From assembly GCA_905221605.1 (NCBI GenBank), contig CAJNDS010000458.1, forward strand, positions 667,136 through 731,135: a stretch of 64,000 nt of DNA, given 5' to 3'. Source of the stretch: Symbiodinium natans. Its lineage: Eukaryota > Sar > Dinophyceae > Suessiales > Symbiodiniaceae. The translations under genes were made by a program, and so were the position numbers. The first letter of the stretch is position 1, and every line of letters begins with the position of its first letter. Positions 50,411 through 60,229 of the stretch are shown here, piece by piece. The notes under the pieces are model-generated. The model saw only the letters and a program-made list of their open reading frames with translations, was not told the origin of the DNA and did not search any database.

Positions 50411-50467
50411 TAAACCCTTTAATGTAAACGTTACATTTCGAATGTAAATGTTGCATTTTTACATGAG

Positions 50468-50776
50468 GTGGTAATTGTAACATTCGGCGGGACAGAGGGC
50501 CCCGGCCCAAGACTACTTTCCATTACGGGAGGTTTTCGGGCTGGCGTGTGTAAACAAACCCATTTTGCAGGGTCCGATGAAAATAATACTCGGGTGGCAC
50601 TTGTTAAAACTTGGCTGGCCAGGAATCTAAAACTTACTAAGGCTCAAGATAAGAATCCCTTGAGCTTGAGACTTCAGCCTTCGGGTCCTGGTCTAAGGCT
50701 GAAGATAAGAGTCCCTTCAAGCATAAGACCTCAACCTTCGGGTCTGGGTCTAAGGCTTAAGACCAGAATCCCTTAA
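50468..50776 (+). CDS. Open frame with in-frame 20-residue repeats
   Basis: About 100 codons: GGTEGPGPRLLSITGGFRAG, DENNTRVALVKTWLARNL, then repeats of the form QPSGPGLRLK. The repeats are translated copies of the 60-bp minisatellite that continues beyond the stop, so only the first 60 codons are likely to be ordinary coding sequence. Confidence 0.35.
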   Translation: MVIVTFGGTEGPGPRLLSITGGFRAGVCKQTHFAGSDENNTRVALVKTWLARNLKLTKAQDKNPLSLRLQPSGPGLRLKIRVPSSIRPQPSGLGLRLKTRIP

Positions 50777-51090
50777 GTTTAAATATTCAGCCTTCGGGTC
50801 CTGGAATTCTGGAAGCCGCCAGACGTCTCAAAGCAAGGTTTCCTTGCTTAAATATTTATCCGCCGGGGCTCGAAAACGAATCCGGAAAGGGTACCCCTTA
50901 CGGGCCTCCAAAATGACAATAATAATCATTTCAGAGACGGGGGTGGGGGGGGGGGGAACCAAGGAAGCCTCAAGTTCAAAAGGCTGCCTCTAAAGCTTAA
51001 GATAAGAATCCCTGAAGCTTAAGACTTCGGGTCCTGGTCTAAAGCTTAAGACAACAACCCCTTAAGCTTAAGACTTCAGCCTTCGGCTTG
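50637..51090 (+). repeat. Minisatellite, about 60-bp unit
   Basis: Repeats of AAGATAAGAATCCCTT, GAGCTTGAGACTTCAG, CCTTCGGGTCCTGGTCTAAG with divergence between copies; the block is interrupted around 50800-50990. Confidence 0.7.
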
Positions 51091-51322
51091 CAACAAGACA
51101 AAGCAGACCCTTCGTGACAGCTGACCCCCCAGACCCCCCCAGACCCCCAGGAACACTTAATTTTCACTCCTATTTTTGACGGAAACCAAAACAATATCTG
51201 GGGGGGGGTTTACAAATGTAACCCGAACATTAAGCCCTGTAAGCCCTATAAAGCCTGTATCCCCTACAAACCCTATTAATTAGCCCTACAAGCCCTAAAC
51301 CCTAAACCCTGAATCCCAGCAG

Positions 51323-51441
51323 GCGCACGCCCTCCATCGCCGGGGCGTAGCCGAGTCGGACTCCGCGTTGGCGGCTGCGCCGCCCCCGCCCCCGCCGCCC
51401 TTTGGCCCCAATTCCTTCGAGTTTGGGATACGGTTTCCAGC
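51323..51441 (+). CDS. Predicted exon, proline-rich
   Basis: After ATCCCAGCAG the frame reads AHALHRRGVAESDSALAAA, seven prolines, then FGPNSFEFGIRFPA, ending at a GTGTAGGG donor. Confidence 0.5.
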
Positions 51442-51968
51442 GTGTAGGGTTTAGGGTGTAGGGTTTAGGGAGTTCAGAGGCTTTCATGCTTATAAGGGTC
51501 TTGGGATTAGAAGGTTTTTCGGCTTAGGGTAGATTCTGGGTAGATTTCTTTAGGGTTTACGGTTTAGGCTTTAGCTTTTCCTTATAGTTTGGGATGCCAA
51601 GCTAAACAACTAACGCCTAAGGGTGCCAAACTCTAAACGACTAAAGCAAAGCCCCAAACCATATAGATCCTAAACAACTAACACAAAGCCTAAAGTGCAA
51701 AGCCCTTAACGACTAGAGCAAAGCCCCAAACCCCACAGCCCCAAAGCCGCAAGGCCCAAACCCCAAAGCCCAAACCCCAAACCCCAAACCCCAAATGTTC
51801 AGGGTTTGGGTTTTCAGGCTTAGATTCATCGGGTTTAGGGTTACAGGGTTACTGGGTTCTACGGTTACAGGGTTGCCGGGTTTTTGGGTTTAGGCAAGTT
51901 TCGGGCTTAGGTTTTCGGGTTTATTGTTTAGTGTTTGGGGTTTAGGGTTTAGGGTGTTCGGGGCTTAG

Positions 51969-52041
51969 GAGCGCGGCTCATCCGAACAGGCTTCGGGAGG
52001 CTCGGCCACAGAACCACGGCGTGGGTGTGCAGGCCGCTGGG
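51969..52041 (+). CDS. Predicted exon
   Basis: After GGGCTTAG the frame reads ERGSSEQASGGSATEPRRGC and ends at GTTTAGGG. Confidence 0.4.
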
Positions 52042-52117
52042 GTTTAGGGTTTAGGGTTTAGGGTTTCGGGTTTCGGGTTTAGGGTGGCATGTAGGGAGCA
52101 CCCGGTTTTCAATGTAG

Positions 52118-52203
52118 GGATGCGCCGCGCACCAAGAAGTCAGGCGGCTTTCCAACTGGAGAGATTGCATGAGCGAGAGCAGTGCAAGGCACGCATGAAC
52201 TAG
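52118..52203 (+). CDS. Predicted terminal exon
   Basis: After CAATGTAG the frame reads MRRAPRSQAAFQLERLHERE and stops at TAG. A pyrimidine-rich stretch ending CACAG and the exon at 52289 follow. Confidence 0.4.
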
Positions 52204-52288
52204 AGGAGTTTCACGCTTTTGTTTCAGTTTTGCTTGCAGTCATAAGATTGTTGCAGTCTCCTTCACAACCATTTTCATACCTTCACAG

Positions 52289-52500
52289 CAGGCCCCGGTC
52301 AGCAAACACTGTGACAGGGGAGAGATAGAGGAGATAAGGCCTTCCGCACTGTGCTTACGGGCGGTCGAGAAGAGCGAGGGCATAGTATGTGCTGTCAGTT
52401 AATGTGGTTCCCGCAGTTGTTCTGTCACTTTGTCCAGTCGCTGCTTGGTGGCAGTACTCTTTGCGGTCATGTCTGGCGAGAAAGTCTTCCTAAACCCTAA
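52289..52500 (+). CDS. Predicted two-exon 3' gene end, hypothetical protein
   Basis: Exon 52289-52384 after ACCTTCACAG reads APVSKHCDRGEIEEIRPS and ends at a canonical GTATGT donor. Exon 52417-52500 after TTCCCGCAG reads LFCHFVQSLLGGSTLCGH with stop TAA supplied by CCCTAA. Both are phase 0. The intron would be only 32 nt, suspiciously short, so one border may be wrong although both exons look coding. Confidence 0.45.
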
Positions 52501-52814
52501 GCCCTAGATACTCCTCTCGGTAGGCCCTTGAGGATCAGATTCAGGAATATCTTCAAGAGGGCTTTAAGGGCCATCCTCACCCTAAACCTTTGAACTCCTA
52601 ACCTTTTTTTACCCCCTAAACCCTGTAAGGCCCTAGAAACGAAAAGCCTTGAAGCACGAAACCCCCAAATCCTAAACCCTTTGAAGCCCTAAACTCCTAA
52701 GCCGCAAAGCCAAGCCCCTGGATGCACCCCTAAACCCTGAACCCTGAACCCTAAACCCTAAACCCCTAAACCCTAACTTCCCTGAACCCTGAAGCCCAAC
52801 ATCCCCCCACCCAG

Positions 52815-52865
52815 TCCGCTTGCTGCGAACCGCGCCTAGAGCCACGTGTCTTGGCTCCCATTTTT
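52815..52865 (+). CDS. Predicted short exon
   Basis: After CCACCCAG the frame reads SACCEPRLEPRVLAPIF to GTTTTTTTG. Confidence 0.3.
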
Positions 52866-53160
52866 GTTTTTTTGTTTTTTTTCGGGCGGGGGGGCCGGGG
52901 GGGGGTTCGGCTTCAGGGTTCAGGGGTTCTAGTTTTAGGGTTTAGGGGTACATCTAGGGGTTTTTGTGGCTTTGGGGGATGAGGAGTTTCATGGATGGTA
53001 GGGCATTGAAGGGGTTTGGGGTTTATAGGGTTTCAAGCCCTAAGCCACGCGCAGGCCCACCCAAGCCCACCACGCACGCTTCCGCGCAGGGTTTAGGATT
53101 CAGGGTTTAGGGTTTAGTTGCGCTTCGTAAAGCCTTTGTAGAGGATTCGGGTTGAAAAGG

Positions 53161-53238
53161 ATGTATGCCAGGCTTTCTGAGCCCCTGGATAATCACAGGG
53201 TTGCCATGCACCCAAAAATTGATTACCCTAAACCCTAA
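53161..53238 (+). CDS. Predicted terminal exon or small gene
   Basis: ATG one base after GAAAAG; reads MYARLSEPLDNHRVAMHPKI and stops inside a CCCTAAA array. Confidence 0.35.
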   Translation: MYARLSEPLDNHRVAMHPKIDYPKP

Positions 53239-53278
53239 ACCCTAAACCCTAAACCCTGTGTCTCACCTATTGGCACAG

Positions 53279-53467
53279 CTGCCTTCAAGCAGCTACATTC
53301 TGCACGTTCCGTCAGCTTCTCGCACAGTGCATCACTTTGCAGACACTTCTACATGTGCCGGCGAGGATGCCTCAGCAATACAGAAGGCCTTTGCCGATCA
53401 GCCTGCGAGCTGGTGGGTATCCGGATTGCTGAGGTCCACCGACCCCGAGCCCGGGATCACATGTTGA
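53279..53467 (+). CDS. Predicted terminal exon
   Basis: After TTGGCACAG the frame is open for 62 codons: SYILHVPSASRTVHHFADTS, AIQKAFADQPASWWVSG, to TGA. Directly follows a CCCTAAA array. Strong composition evidence; family unknown. Confidence 0.55.
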   Translation: MPSSSYILHVPSASRTVHHFADTSTCAGEDASAIQKAFADQPASWWVSGLLRSTDPEPGITC

Positions 53468-53660
53468 TGGAGCGCATGGTTGGGTCGCTCCAGGGAGCTT
53501 GTGTGTGAGACGTCTCAGACGGATGCCGCTCGAGGGATCAGGGTTTGGGGTTTAAGGTTTAGGACTTAGGGTTATAGGGTTCGGGGGTGTACGGTTCGGA
53601 GTTTTTTAGTTTGTTTGTTGGACTTTGTTTATTTTGCGGTGCGGGGGGGGGGGGGGGTAG

Positions 53661-53735
53661 CGAGAGGCCGGGAACTCCTACGGTCCACTGAGGACCGAGG
53701 AGGTCATGGCACATGCTAAGCTCCACATGCCTTAA
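53661..53735 (+). CDS. Predicted terminal exon
   Basis: After a G-run and GTAG the frame reads EAGNSYGPLRTEEVMAHAKL and stops at TAA. The opposite strand is also open. Confidence 0.4.
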   Translation, partial: REAGNSYGPLRTEEVMAHAKLHMP

Positions 53736-53886
53736 AGGCCCAGTGGCTCGTCTAGGGAATTCGATTCTATCATATATATATATATGTAGGCCATTCATTA
53801 AAGGGTTGTATATTCCCCTGAACGGGTTTCGGAGGGTTGCGTAAGGGGCGGCTTCATAGGCACCTACACTTGTTGCCTTGCAAAAG

Positions 53887-53955
53887 AAAGATAAGGTGTT
53901 CGTGCTGGTTTCTCAGGATGCTTTGAAACAACAAAACGACCCAACAACCGCCTAA
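53887..53955 (+). CDS. Predicted terminal exon
   Basis: After TTGCAAAAG the frame reads KDKVFVLVSQDALKQQNDPT and stops at TAA. Confidence 0.45.
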   Translation, partial: KDKVFVLVSQDALKQQNDPTTA

Positions 53956-54217
53956 TGTAAGGGCCTAGCTGGCTAATCCTTAGGTTTAACTCGAGCCCCA
54001 TAAAACCCTAAACCCTCAGCCCTATAAACCCTAGTTCCTTTAAACCACCCTAAACCCAAACCGTAAGCCCAAAAACCCTAAGCCCTAAGCCCTAAGCCAA
54101 AGAACCCTAAACCTTAAGCCCTAAGCCCAAAAACCCTAAACCCCAAGCCCAAAAAAACCCAAAACCCTAAGCCCTAAATTAGCCTAAAGCCCTGTACGAT
54201 GTGCTTCTCGCTTCCAG

Positions 54218-54316
54218 GCACTAAAGATGAGTGTTAGGGATGAACACATTGGCGATTTCAAGCAGCCATTTCTCTTTCCCTGCACAGAACCAGTCATACA
54301 AAGGGGGTGGGACTAA
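54218..54316 (+). CDS. Predicted terminal exon
   Basis: After CGCTTCCAG the frame reads LKMSVRDEHIGDFKQPFLFP, then EPVIQRGWD, and stops at TAA next to CCCTCAACCC repeat. Single convincing frame. Confidence 0.55.
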   Translation, partial: ALKMSVRDEHIGDFKQPFLFPCTEPVIQRGWD

Positions 54317-54395
54317 ACCCTCAACCCTCAACCCTAAACCCTAAGCCCTACACCCTAAACCCTAAACCCTAAACCCCCTAATGGGAGTGCTCCAG

Positions 54396-54500
54396 GCACC
54401 TCCTTGGGCCCCTCCCTGCGCGTACCCAGCCTCGAGCGGAGGCCGCCTTTGCAGTTTGTTTGTCCTTTTTTGTGCTGGTGTCCTAGGGTTGGCTGGCAGG
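54396..54500 (+). CDS. Predicted exon with hydrophobic segment
   Basis: After GTGCTCCAG the frame reads PCAYPASSGGRLCSLFVLF, then CAGVLGLAGR, 35 codons in phase 0, ending at GTTTAGGG. LCSLFVLFCAGVLGLA could span a membrane. Confidence 0.45.
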
Positions 54501-54600
54501 GTTTAGGGTTTAGGGTTTAGGGTTTAGGGTTTAATTAGGGTTTAGGGTTTATGGTTTAGGGTTTAGGGTTTAGGTTTTATTGATATTCTTAAGGGTTCAG

Positions 54601-54670
54601 GTCCGGGGAAAGTTTCGAGGAGTTTCTGTTTTGGATCTTTCTGAATGATTTCAAGCTACAGGAAGCTTGA
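54601..54670 (+). CDS. Predicted terminal exon
   Basis: After GGGTTCAG the frame reads SGESFEEFLFWIFLNDFKLQ and stops at TGA. Confidence 0.4.
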
Positions 54671-54720
54671 GGGTTTAGGGTTTAGGGTTTAGGGTTTGGC
54701 CCGACGCCCTGGCTGTTGAG

Positions 54721-54823
54721 GGGGTGGGAACATGCTTGGACCTCGCGGGGTTCACCAAAAAAACTTCTTCGTAGACGCTGTTATGCAGACACCATTCGGG
54801 TGGCCCCGCCCGAATGGTTAGGG
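54721..54823 (+). CDS. Predicted exon
   Basis: After TGTTGAG the frame reads WEHAWTSRGSPKKLLRRRCY, then ADTIRVAPPEW, ending near GTTTGGG. Contains the inverted repeat CCATTCGGG/CCCGAATGG. Confidence 0.4.
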
Positions 54824-55217
54824 GTTTGGGTTTAGGGTTTAGGGTCTAGGGTTTTGGGTTTCCGGTTTCCGCTTTCCGCTTTCTGGTTTGGTGTTCAGGG
54901 CTTAGGGTTTCTGTTCTCCAGAAACTGTTCTCAAGACCTCGCCCTACACCCTGACCCCCAACCCGGCCCTCAACCTAATCCCAAACGCCCCAAAAGCAAA
55001 AGCCTTAAACCTCCCTAAGCCCCCGTTTAAGATCTAAACCCCAAAACCCTCAAACCCCAAAGCCCCAAACACAACAAAGGGCAGTTCTTTAAGTTAGGCT
55101 CCCGCTTTGGGTCCTTGCGGTGCCAAACTACACATAGGACCGAAAAAGGGACCCCAGACCCTAAACCCTAAACTCTAAACCCCCCAAAAAAAACCTACAG
55201 CCTACACCCTAGTTTAG

Positions 55218-55316
55218 AGAGCCACCCAACAGCTCCCCAAGGGAAGTCTCCGAGCCTCCCACATTCCTCGCCTCGCCCTGCGCCACGCCGCGGAGCGCCC
55301 GCGGTGCGGCGCCCGG
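55218..55316 (+). CDS. Predicted exon
   Basis: After CTAGTTTAG the frame reads ATQQLPKGSLRASHIPRLAL, then RHAAERPRCGAR, 33 codons in phase 0, ending at GTTTGGGG. GC-rich. Confidence 0.5.
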
Positions 55317-55636
55317 GTTTGGGGTTTAGGGTTTAGGGTTTAGGGTTTAGGGTTTGGGGTGTAGGGTTTGGGGTTTAGGGTTTGGGGTTTGGGGTTTAGG
55401 GTGTTGGGTTTGTTGGGTTTGGGGTTTAATTAGGGTTTGGGGTTTAGGGTTTCGGGTTTGGGTTGCGGGTTTAGGGTTTGGGGTTCGGGTTTTTTTGGTT
55501 TTGCGGTTTCGGTTATTTAGGGTTTATAGGGTTTAGGGATTGGTGCTTAAATCCTCAAACCCCCTGGCTCCATACATCTGAAATTATAAACCGAAACCCT
55601 CACCCACTATGCCCCTGAACCCTCAACCGAAAGGCT

Positions 55637-55725
55637 AGTCGCTCCGGCCGCGCAAGTAGCGGCATGCACTGCTGCAAGGTTTTGGAGAAAGCAAGGAATC
55701 ATTAAACATTTCCATTGCAACCCTA
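55637..55725 (+). CDS. Possible exon
   Basis: After AAGGCTAG the frame reads APAAQVAACTAARFWRKQGI and continues into CCCTAAA-like sequence. End not resolved. Confidence 0.3.
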
Positions 55726-56102
55726 AACCCGAAACCCTAAACCCTACACCCTAACCCCTAAACCCTTAACCCTTAAGTTCCCTAAACTCTCAACCTAAAC
55801 CCCTGAACCCCATTGCCCGAACCCCGGAACCCGAAGGGCCGGTTAAACCCGTATAAACCTACAACCCTAGACCCTTCAAGTCCCCTGAAGGCCTCTTACT
55901 TAGCCAATAGTTGAACTTTAAACTTTTTGGGTTTCCTTATTTAGTAGGAGTAGTAAGGTTCAACCTTTTTGTCCGCTTGGTTATTGGAGAAGCAAGGCCT
56001 GCAACCCCTGTAAACCTAAACCCCCAAGCCCTAAGCCCCAAACCACAAACCCTAAAGCTATAGAGTTTAGGGCTCTTTGCTTATCGCGCGCCTTTCAAGA
56101 AC

Positions 56103-56746
56103 ATATCTCCCATGCTCTGGTCTCCGCGAGCAGGACCCTCGAGCAGAGCATCCAGAGGAGCCATCCTCCCCCTCCCTGCGCCGGCAGGACACGGTGGGGC
56201 CCACAAGGCCTATGCCGAGCTTCGAAGTTTCGACGGGTGCTGTTGCGACCTCGCCAGCCGAGCGTCCCTCAACTTCCGCCTTTTGCCGGCCGAGAAGACT
56301 CGGCAAACCAAGACGTGTTGCGACCTGAGCACTGGCAATTTGAGGTTTCTGCCTCAGCCATTGACCTTGTGTGGCCATTTTTTGTTTTCTTCTTTTTCTC
56401 GTCGTCGTGTCCTTGTCCATGCCTCAGCAACTCGGCAGAGAAGCGTGCTGACGAGAAAGAGTGGGAGGGGGAAAGGCCGTGCGGACTCCTGACGGCTGAC
56501 GGACTTGAACCATTTGAACTTGGTGCGTCGAGTTTGCCTCTCTTTTTTTGTGTTTTTTGTTTTTTCATTTTTTTGTCTTTGTTTTTGTTGATTCCTTTTC
56601 TCCTGTAGTGAACCCGGGCCGTAGCACAGAGAGTGGAGTATTGGTGAACCATTCCGGTGGAACCCCTGCGGATGAAAAACGCCGCGGGTCCTTCCGCAAA
56701 CCGAAGAGCATTTGCTTCTGCGGGCAGAGATGCGCTACAACTGGCA
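56103..56746 (+). CDS. Probable coding region with two pyrimidine-rich introns
   Basis: Several + frames are open here. One reads EHPEEPSSPSLRRQDTVGPT to a stop at 56326; another reads EDSANQDVLRPEHWQF to 56358, then a CT-rich stretch to CTCAG at 56427, then SAEKRADEKEWEGERPCG to a GTGCGT donor near 56522. A second T-rich tract ends CTCCTGTAG at 56609, followed by NPGRSTESGVLVNHSGG and a GTATGG donor at 56747. The two pyrimidine tracts before AG argue for the + strand against the 200-residue antisense frame. Exact exon frames are unresolved. Confidence 0.4.
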
Positions 56747-56749
56747 GGT

Positions 56750-56947
56750 ATGGAGGGCCAGAGCGCTGCAAAAGTCAAGAAGCTCTCCCTGCAGGTCAAG
56801 GTCTCCACCAAAGACCTCTCAGTACTAGGATCCAAATCCGTCTTGACGGATGAGACGACCAGCATGATCATGCACTTTTTTGGCCCTCAGGACACGGTGC
56901 AAGTTATGGCAGGCATGGGAATTTATGAAAATGAGGTACCCCTATAA
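56750..56947 (+). CDS. Hypothetical protein, 65 residues, possible first exon
   Basis: ATG at 56750 lies two bases after ACTGGCAG, fitting a spliced-leader acceptor. The frame reads MEGQSAAKVKKLSLQVK, then DETTSMIMHFFGPQDTVQ, and stops at TAA 56945; a GTACCC donor near 56935 could end the exon earlier. The frame also stays open upstream to about 56657. The composition is convincingly protein-like, but the family is not recognised. Confidence 0.6.
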   Translation: MEGQSAAKVKKLSLQVKVSTKDLSVLGSKSVLTDETTSMIMHFFGPQDTVQVMAGMGIYENEVPL

Positions 56948-57197
56948 GAGGCTTTGTAGTGTTCCCTGGTAACCCTCAACCCTAAACCCTAACAAGGTAG
57001 CCCTAATATCGCCGAACAGCCCTCAAGCCCTTAAGATGCTAAAACTTGCCCCAAAAAGTCGAAAACACAAATCCCCCCAACAACACGAAGCCCAAAACCT
57101 TATTTAAAGCTTATAGAAGCCCGCGAAAGCCTTAAACACGCTCAGAGCCCCAAGAACTCTACAGCCCCCAAAATGGCGTCAAACATCAAGAAAGAAG

Positions 57198-57298
57198 TTT
57201 GGGATTTTCCCCCTTATACCAACAGTCCTTACTAAGGGGTTGAAGTACCCCCTATTACAATCCCTATAGAGGACTCTTTGTATGACGGGGAACACCCT
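57198..57298. mobile_element. Foldback element family A
   Basis: TTTGGGATTTTCCCC, AACAGTCCTTA, and AGAGGACTCTTTGTATGACGG right arm. Confidence 0.6.
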
Positions 57299-57453
57299 AA
57301 CCCGAAACCCTAAGCCCTAAACCCGAAACCCTAAACCCTAAGCCCTAAACCCTAAACCCTAAACCCTAAGCCCTAAGCCCTAAGCCCTAAGCCCTAAGCC
57401 CTAAGCCCTAAACACCAAACCGACGCCCCCCCAAAATCCCGGTGCTGTCGCAG

Positions 57454-57528
57454 GCTCGCGCGCTTCGGCCATGGCCGCAGCCGAGGCCAACTCTGAAGAG
57501 GACTTCAGAAAGTTCAGGGGATTCAGGG
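57454..57528 (+). CDS. Predicted first exon
   Basis: TGTCGCAG, then 17 bases, then ATG at 57471: MAAAEANSEEDFRKFRG. Ends at GTTTAGGG. The layout fits a trans-splice acceptor, short leader and N-terminal exon. Confidence 0.5.
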
Positions 57529-57529
57529 G

Positions 57530-57665
57530 TTTAGGGACAGGGGTTTAGGGGTTTAGGGGTTTAGGGTTTAGGGTTTAGGGTTTAGGGTTTAGGGTTTAGG
57601 GTTTAGGGTTTAGGGTTTAGGGTTTAGGGTTTAGGGTTTAGGGTTTAGGGTTTAGGGTTTAGGGC
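57530..57665 (+). repeat. TTTAGGG array
   Basis: About 18 units following the first exon at 57454. Confidence 0.9.
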
Positions 57666-58140
57666 TCAAGAGAGTTCAGGGGTTTAGGCTTTGGGTTGAG
57701 AGTTCAGGGGTTTAGGGTTAGGGTTTTGGGGTTTCGGGCTTCAGAGAGTTCAGGGGTTTACGATCTAGGGTTTAGGGTTTTGGGTTGAAGGGTTTAGGGT
57801 TTAGGGCTTTATACTGTAGGGTTTAGGGTATAGGGTTTAGAGTTGAGGGGTTTAGGGGGCTTTCGGGTTGTAGGGCTTTCGGGTTTAGGGGTTTCAGAGG
57901 TTTAGGACTTGCGGGTCTTCAGGGCTGAGGGCTGGGGTTGCGGGTATGTTCTGGGGCTGTACAATGCCGAACAAAAATGTACATGTCTTAGTGGTTTAAT
58001 AAAAGGCTTCAGAGTTTCGAGTTTGGGGTTTCAGAGTTTCAGATGTCAGGGCTTGGCTTTAGGTTCTTAGGAATGAGGGCATGTGTGAGCTTGCGTTTAG
58101 AGTTCACGGCTGAGGGTTTTAGGATTCAGTGGGTTTGGGA
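57665..58140 (+). repeat. Degenerate telomere-like sequence, no gene seen
   Basis: GGGTTTAGG, TTCAGGGG and GGCTTTCGGG motifs; no open island. Confidence 0.5.
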
Positions 58141-58151
58141 TGTCTATGGCA

Positions 58152-58346
58152 TCATGCTGTAGATGTTCGCTGTAGTTTGTTTGTTACACTGCATTCTACC
58201 ACAAGTGCGGGCTGCTGATCCGAAGAACTCCTTTTGTGGTGTCTCACTGCCGTTTTGCCGTTTGGTCTTGGTATCCAATTGGCAAGCTTCACTCGGGTCA
58301 TGGGGAATGATATGTATTTGAGAGCCATTGCAGCCACGGCAAACAT
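58152..58346 (-). CDS. Possible minus-strand hypothetical protein, 64 residues
   Basis: Reads MFAVAAMALKYISFPMTRVK to a TGA. The + strand is also open here (VRAADPKNSFCGVSLPF), so the strand is uncertain. Confidence 0.3.
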   Translation of the reverse strand: MFAVAAMALKYISFPMTRVKLANWIPRPNGKTAVRHHKRSSSDQQPALVVECSVTNKLQRTSTA

Positions 58347-58517
58347 GAAGTCTTCAGTGCCATGGCATTTGAGTTCAGAGGCATAGTGTTGACAGCTTCA
58401 GGGATCCCGAGTGTCTATTTGGGCGCTTCAGTTGGGTTGAGAGGGGAGAGATGCAAGCGCTTCTGGCGCAGTTCGTGTTTTGAGAATTCTGCAGTTCAAC
58501 AGGGCCCCAAACCCTAA
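58334..58517 (+). CDS. Predicted terminal exon
   Basis: After AGCCATTGCAG the frame is open for 60 codons: EVFSAMAFEFRGIVLTASG, SVYLGASVGLRGERCKRFW, stopping in a CCCTAAA array. Confidence 0.5.
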
Positions 58518-58783
58518 ACCCTAAACCCTAAACCTTTTTTTGGGGCCTGCAAAGCGACAGTGGAACTGCAGCAGGCTGGTATACCCCTTTCGACCCCTAA
58601 CTAAGGGGGTATAAGGAGGGACCCCTAGAAGGGACCCCTAATCTAATTCCCCTAGATATTCCCTTATATGACCCCTATATCTACCGTATATACTCCCTAT
58701 ATACCGAAGAGGCCCCGAAACAACCCCTAAATAACCCCTGAAATACATTATAAAACTCCTTTACTCCCTTGAACCCTACGTCC

Positions 58784-58848
58784 TCAACCCTAAACCCTAA
58801 ACCCTAAACCCTAAACCCTAAACCCTAAACCCTAAACCCTAAACCCTC
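58784..58848 (-). repeat. CCCTAAA array
   Basis: Nine units upstream of the exon at 58900. The stretch 58580-58780 before it holds degenerate family I sequence. Confidence 0.8.
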
Positions 58849-58899
58849 AAGAACCTGAGGCCTCTGCGGCCCCCATCCGAAACCGCCCCCTCCCTGCAG

Positions 58900-58968
58900 G
58901 CCGCGCGCAGCGCGGCCAAGGAGGCACGGGCCGCACAGCGCCTCCGCCTGCAAGGGAGCCAGGGATGG
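58900..58968 (+). CDS. Predicted exon, helical
   Basis: After CTCCCTGCAG the frame reads AARSAAKEARAAQRLRLQGS, 23 codons in phase 0, ending at GTTTAGGG. CCCTAAA array upstream, TTTAGGG downstream. Confidence 0.5.
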
Positions 58969-59182
58969 GTTTAGGGTTTAGGGTTTAGGGTTTAATTAGG
59001 GTTTAGGGTTTACGGTTTAGGGGCTTCAGGGGCTTCTGGAAGCTTCAAGCCCCTCTACAGCTTCTAAGCCCCCCAACTCGGCCGTTCGTAAAATCCTGCG
59101 TGCCCTTTATTGCAATATCATCTGTTACATGAAACGCACATGTTATTGCATAGGGATGTATGCATCCTAACAGGGTTCAGGG

Positions 59183-59386
59183 TTGAGGATTGGGGCGAGC
59201 TCTTTTCTACCAACAGGTGGTTTGTTTCTTGGGGGCTTAGCAGGTCTTTGGAGAGGATCGCTTCGGGTGCATGATGTTTCTAAAAGCCGCAGGAGTAGGG
59301 CGCTCGAGACGATCAAGGGATGCTATAGGGCCCAATGGAAATTTACCATTCTAAACCCTAAACCCCAAGGGCTCATTGGGCTGTAG
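59183..59386 (+). CDS. Coding-like island, two open frames
   Basis: One frame runs 67 codons (SFLPTGGLFLGGLAGLWRGS; SRRSRALETIKGCYRAQWK); another reads DWGELFSTNRWFVSWGLSRS to a TGA. Splice borders unresolved. Confidence 0.35.
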   Translation: MRIGASSFLPTGGLFLGGLAGLWRGSLRVHDVSKSRRSRALETIKGCYRAQWKFTILNPKPQGLIGL

Positions 59387-59519
59387 GGTTTAGGGTTTAG
59401 GTTTTAGGGTTTAGGGTTTAGGGTTTAGCCTCAGAGGAGTCGATTTCTTGAGTTGTTGGACCCAGCAGGTTGTTTTTGGCAAAGTCGAGCGCGTAGAATG
59501 CTTTTGACAATTCATCTTG

Positions 59520-59650
59520 CAGGACGACTTCCGCATCGCCAGCCTTAAGCCTCGACACCAGCAAAGTCATTGAACTTTATGAACCTGGAAATCCTGAGCC
59601 CATCACTCTAAACCTACGAACCCCAAACTCTTTAATCCCAAGCCCTACAC
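59520..59650 (+). CDS. Predicted terminal exon
   Basis: After TCATCTTGCAG two frames are open: TSASPALSLDTSKVIELYEP and a shorter DDFRIASLKPRHQQSH with TGA. Confidence 0.35.
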
Positions 59651-59739
59651 ACTGAACCCTAAAACTAATCCCCGATCCTAAGCCCTGTTTCCTGAACCTT
59701 ATCAACCCTTAACCCCAAGCCTGAAAAACCCCAAACCTT

Positions 59740-60132
59740 AAAAACCCTCGCGACCCCTAAACCCCCTAAACCCCCTAAAGCCCAAGCCCCAAACCCCAAA
59801 CCCCAAACCCTAAACCTAAACCCCAACCCCCAATCCCCAATCCCCAAACCCCAAACCCTAAACCCCAAACCCCAGACCCCAAACCCCAAACCCCAACCCT
59901 AAACCCTAAACCCTAAACCCCAAGCCCTAAACCCTAAACCCCAAACCCCAAACCACAAGCCCTAAACCCCAAACCCTAACCCCCAAACCCCAAAAGCCTA
60001 AACCCTAAGCCCTAAGCCCCAAACCCTGAACCCCAAACCCGAAGCCCTAAACCCTAAACCCTGAACCCCAAACCCGAAGCCCTAAACCCTAAACCCTAAA
60101 CCCTAAACCCCAAACCCCAAACCCTAAACCCT
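59740..60132 (-). repeat. CCCCAAA/CCCTAAA mixed array
   Basis: Almost 400 bp alternating CCCCAAA, CCCTAAA and CCCTAAG; ends at the exon 60167. Confidence 0.8.
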
Positions 60133-60166
60133 GTCACAAACGAAGCCTCCAAGGCGTGAGATGCAG

Positions 60167-60227
60167 CGGGCGACGCCCAACCGCTGGGCTCAGCGCACCG
60201 CAGTGGCCCAGGAGGCCCTTTGGCAGG
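60167..60227 (+). CDS. Predicted exon
   Basis: After AGATGCAG the frame reads RATPNRWAQRTAVAQEALWQ and ends at GTTTAGGG. Confidence 0.45.
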
Positions 60228-60229
60228 GT

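Noticed and set aside
56269-56871. 200-codon minus-strand open frame
   Set aside because: Its lysine-rich middle is the complement of two polypyrimidine tracts that precede good + strand acceptors, and the + strand reads better on both sides.
59469-59520. Cyclophilin-like exon VVFGKVER joined to the next exon
   Set aside because: The implied intron is about 27-30 nt and the similarity covers eight residues only.
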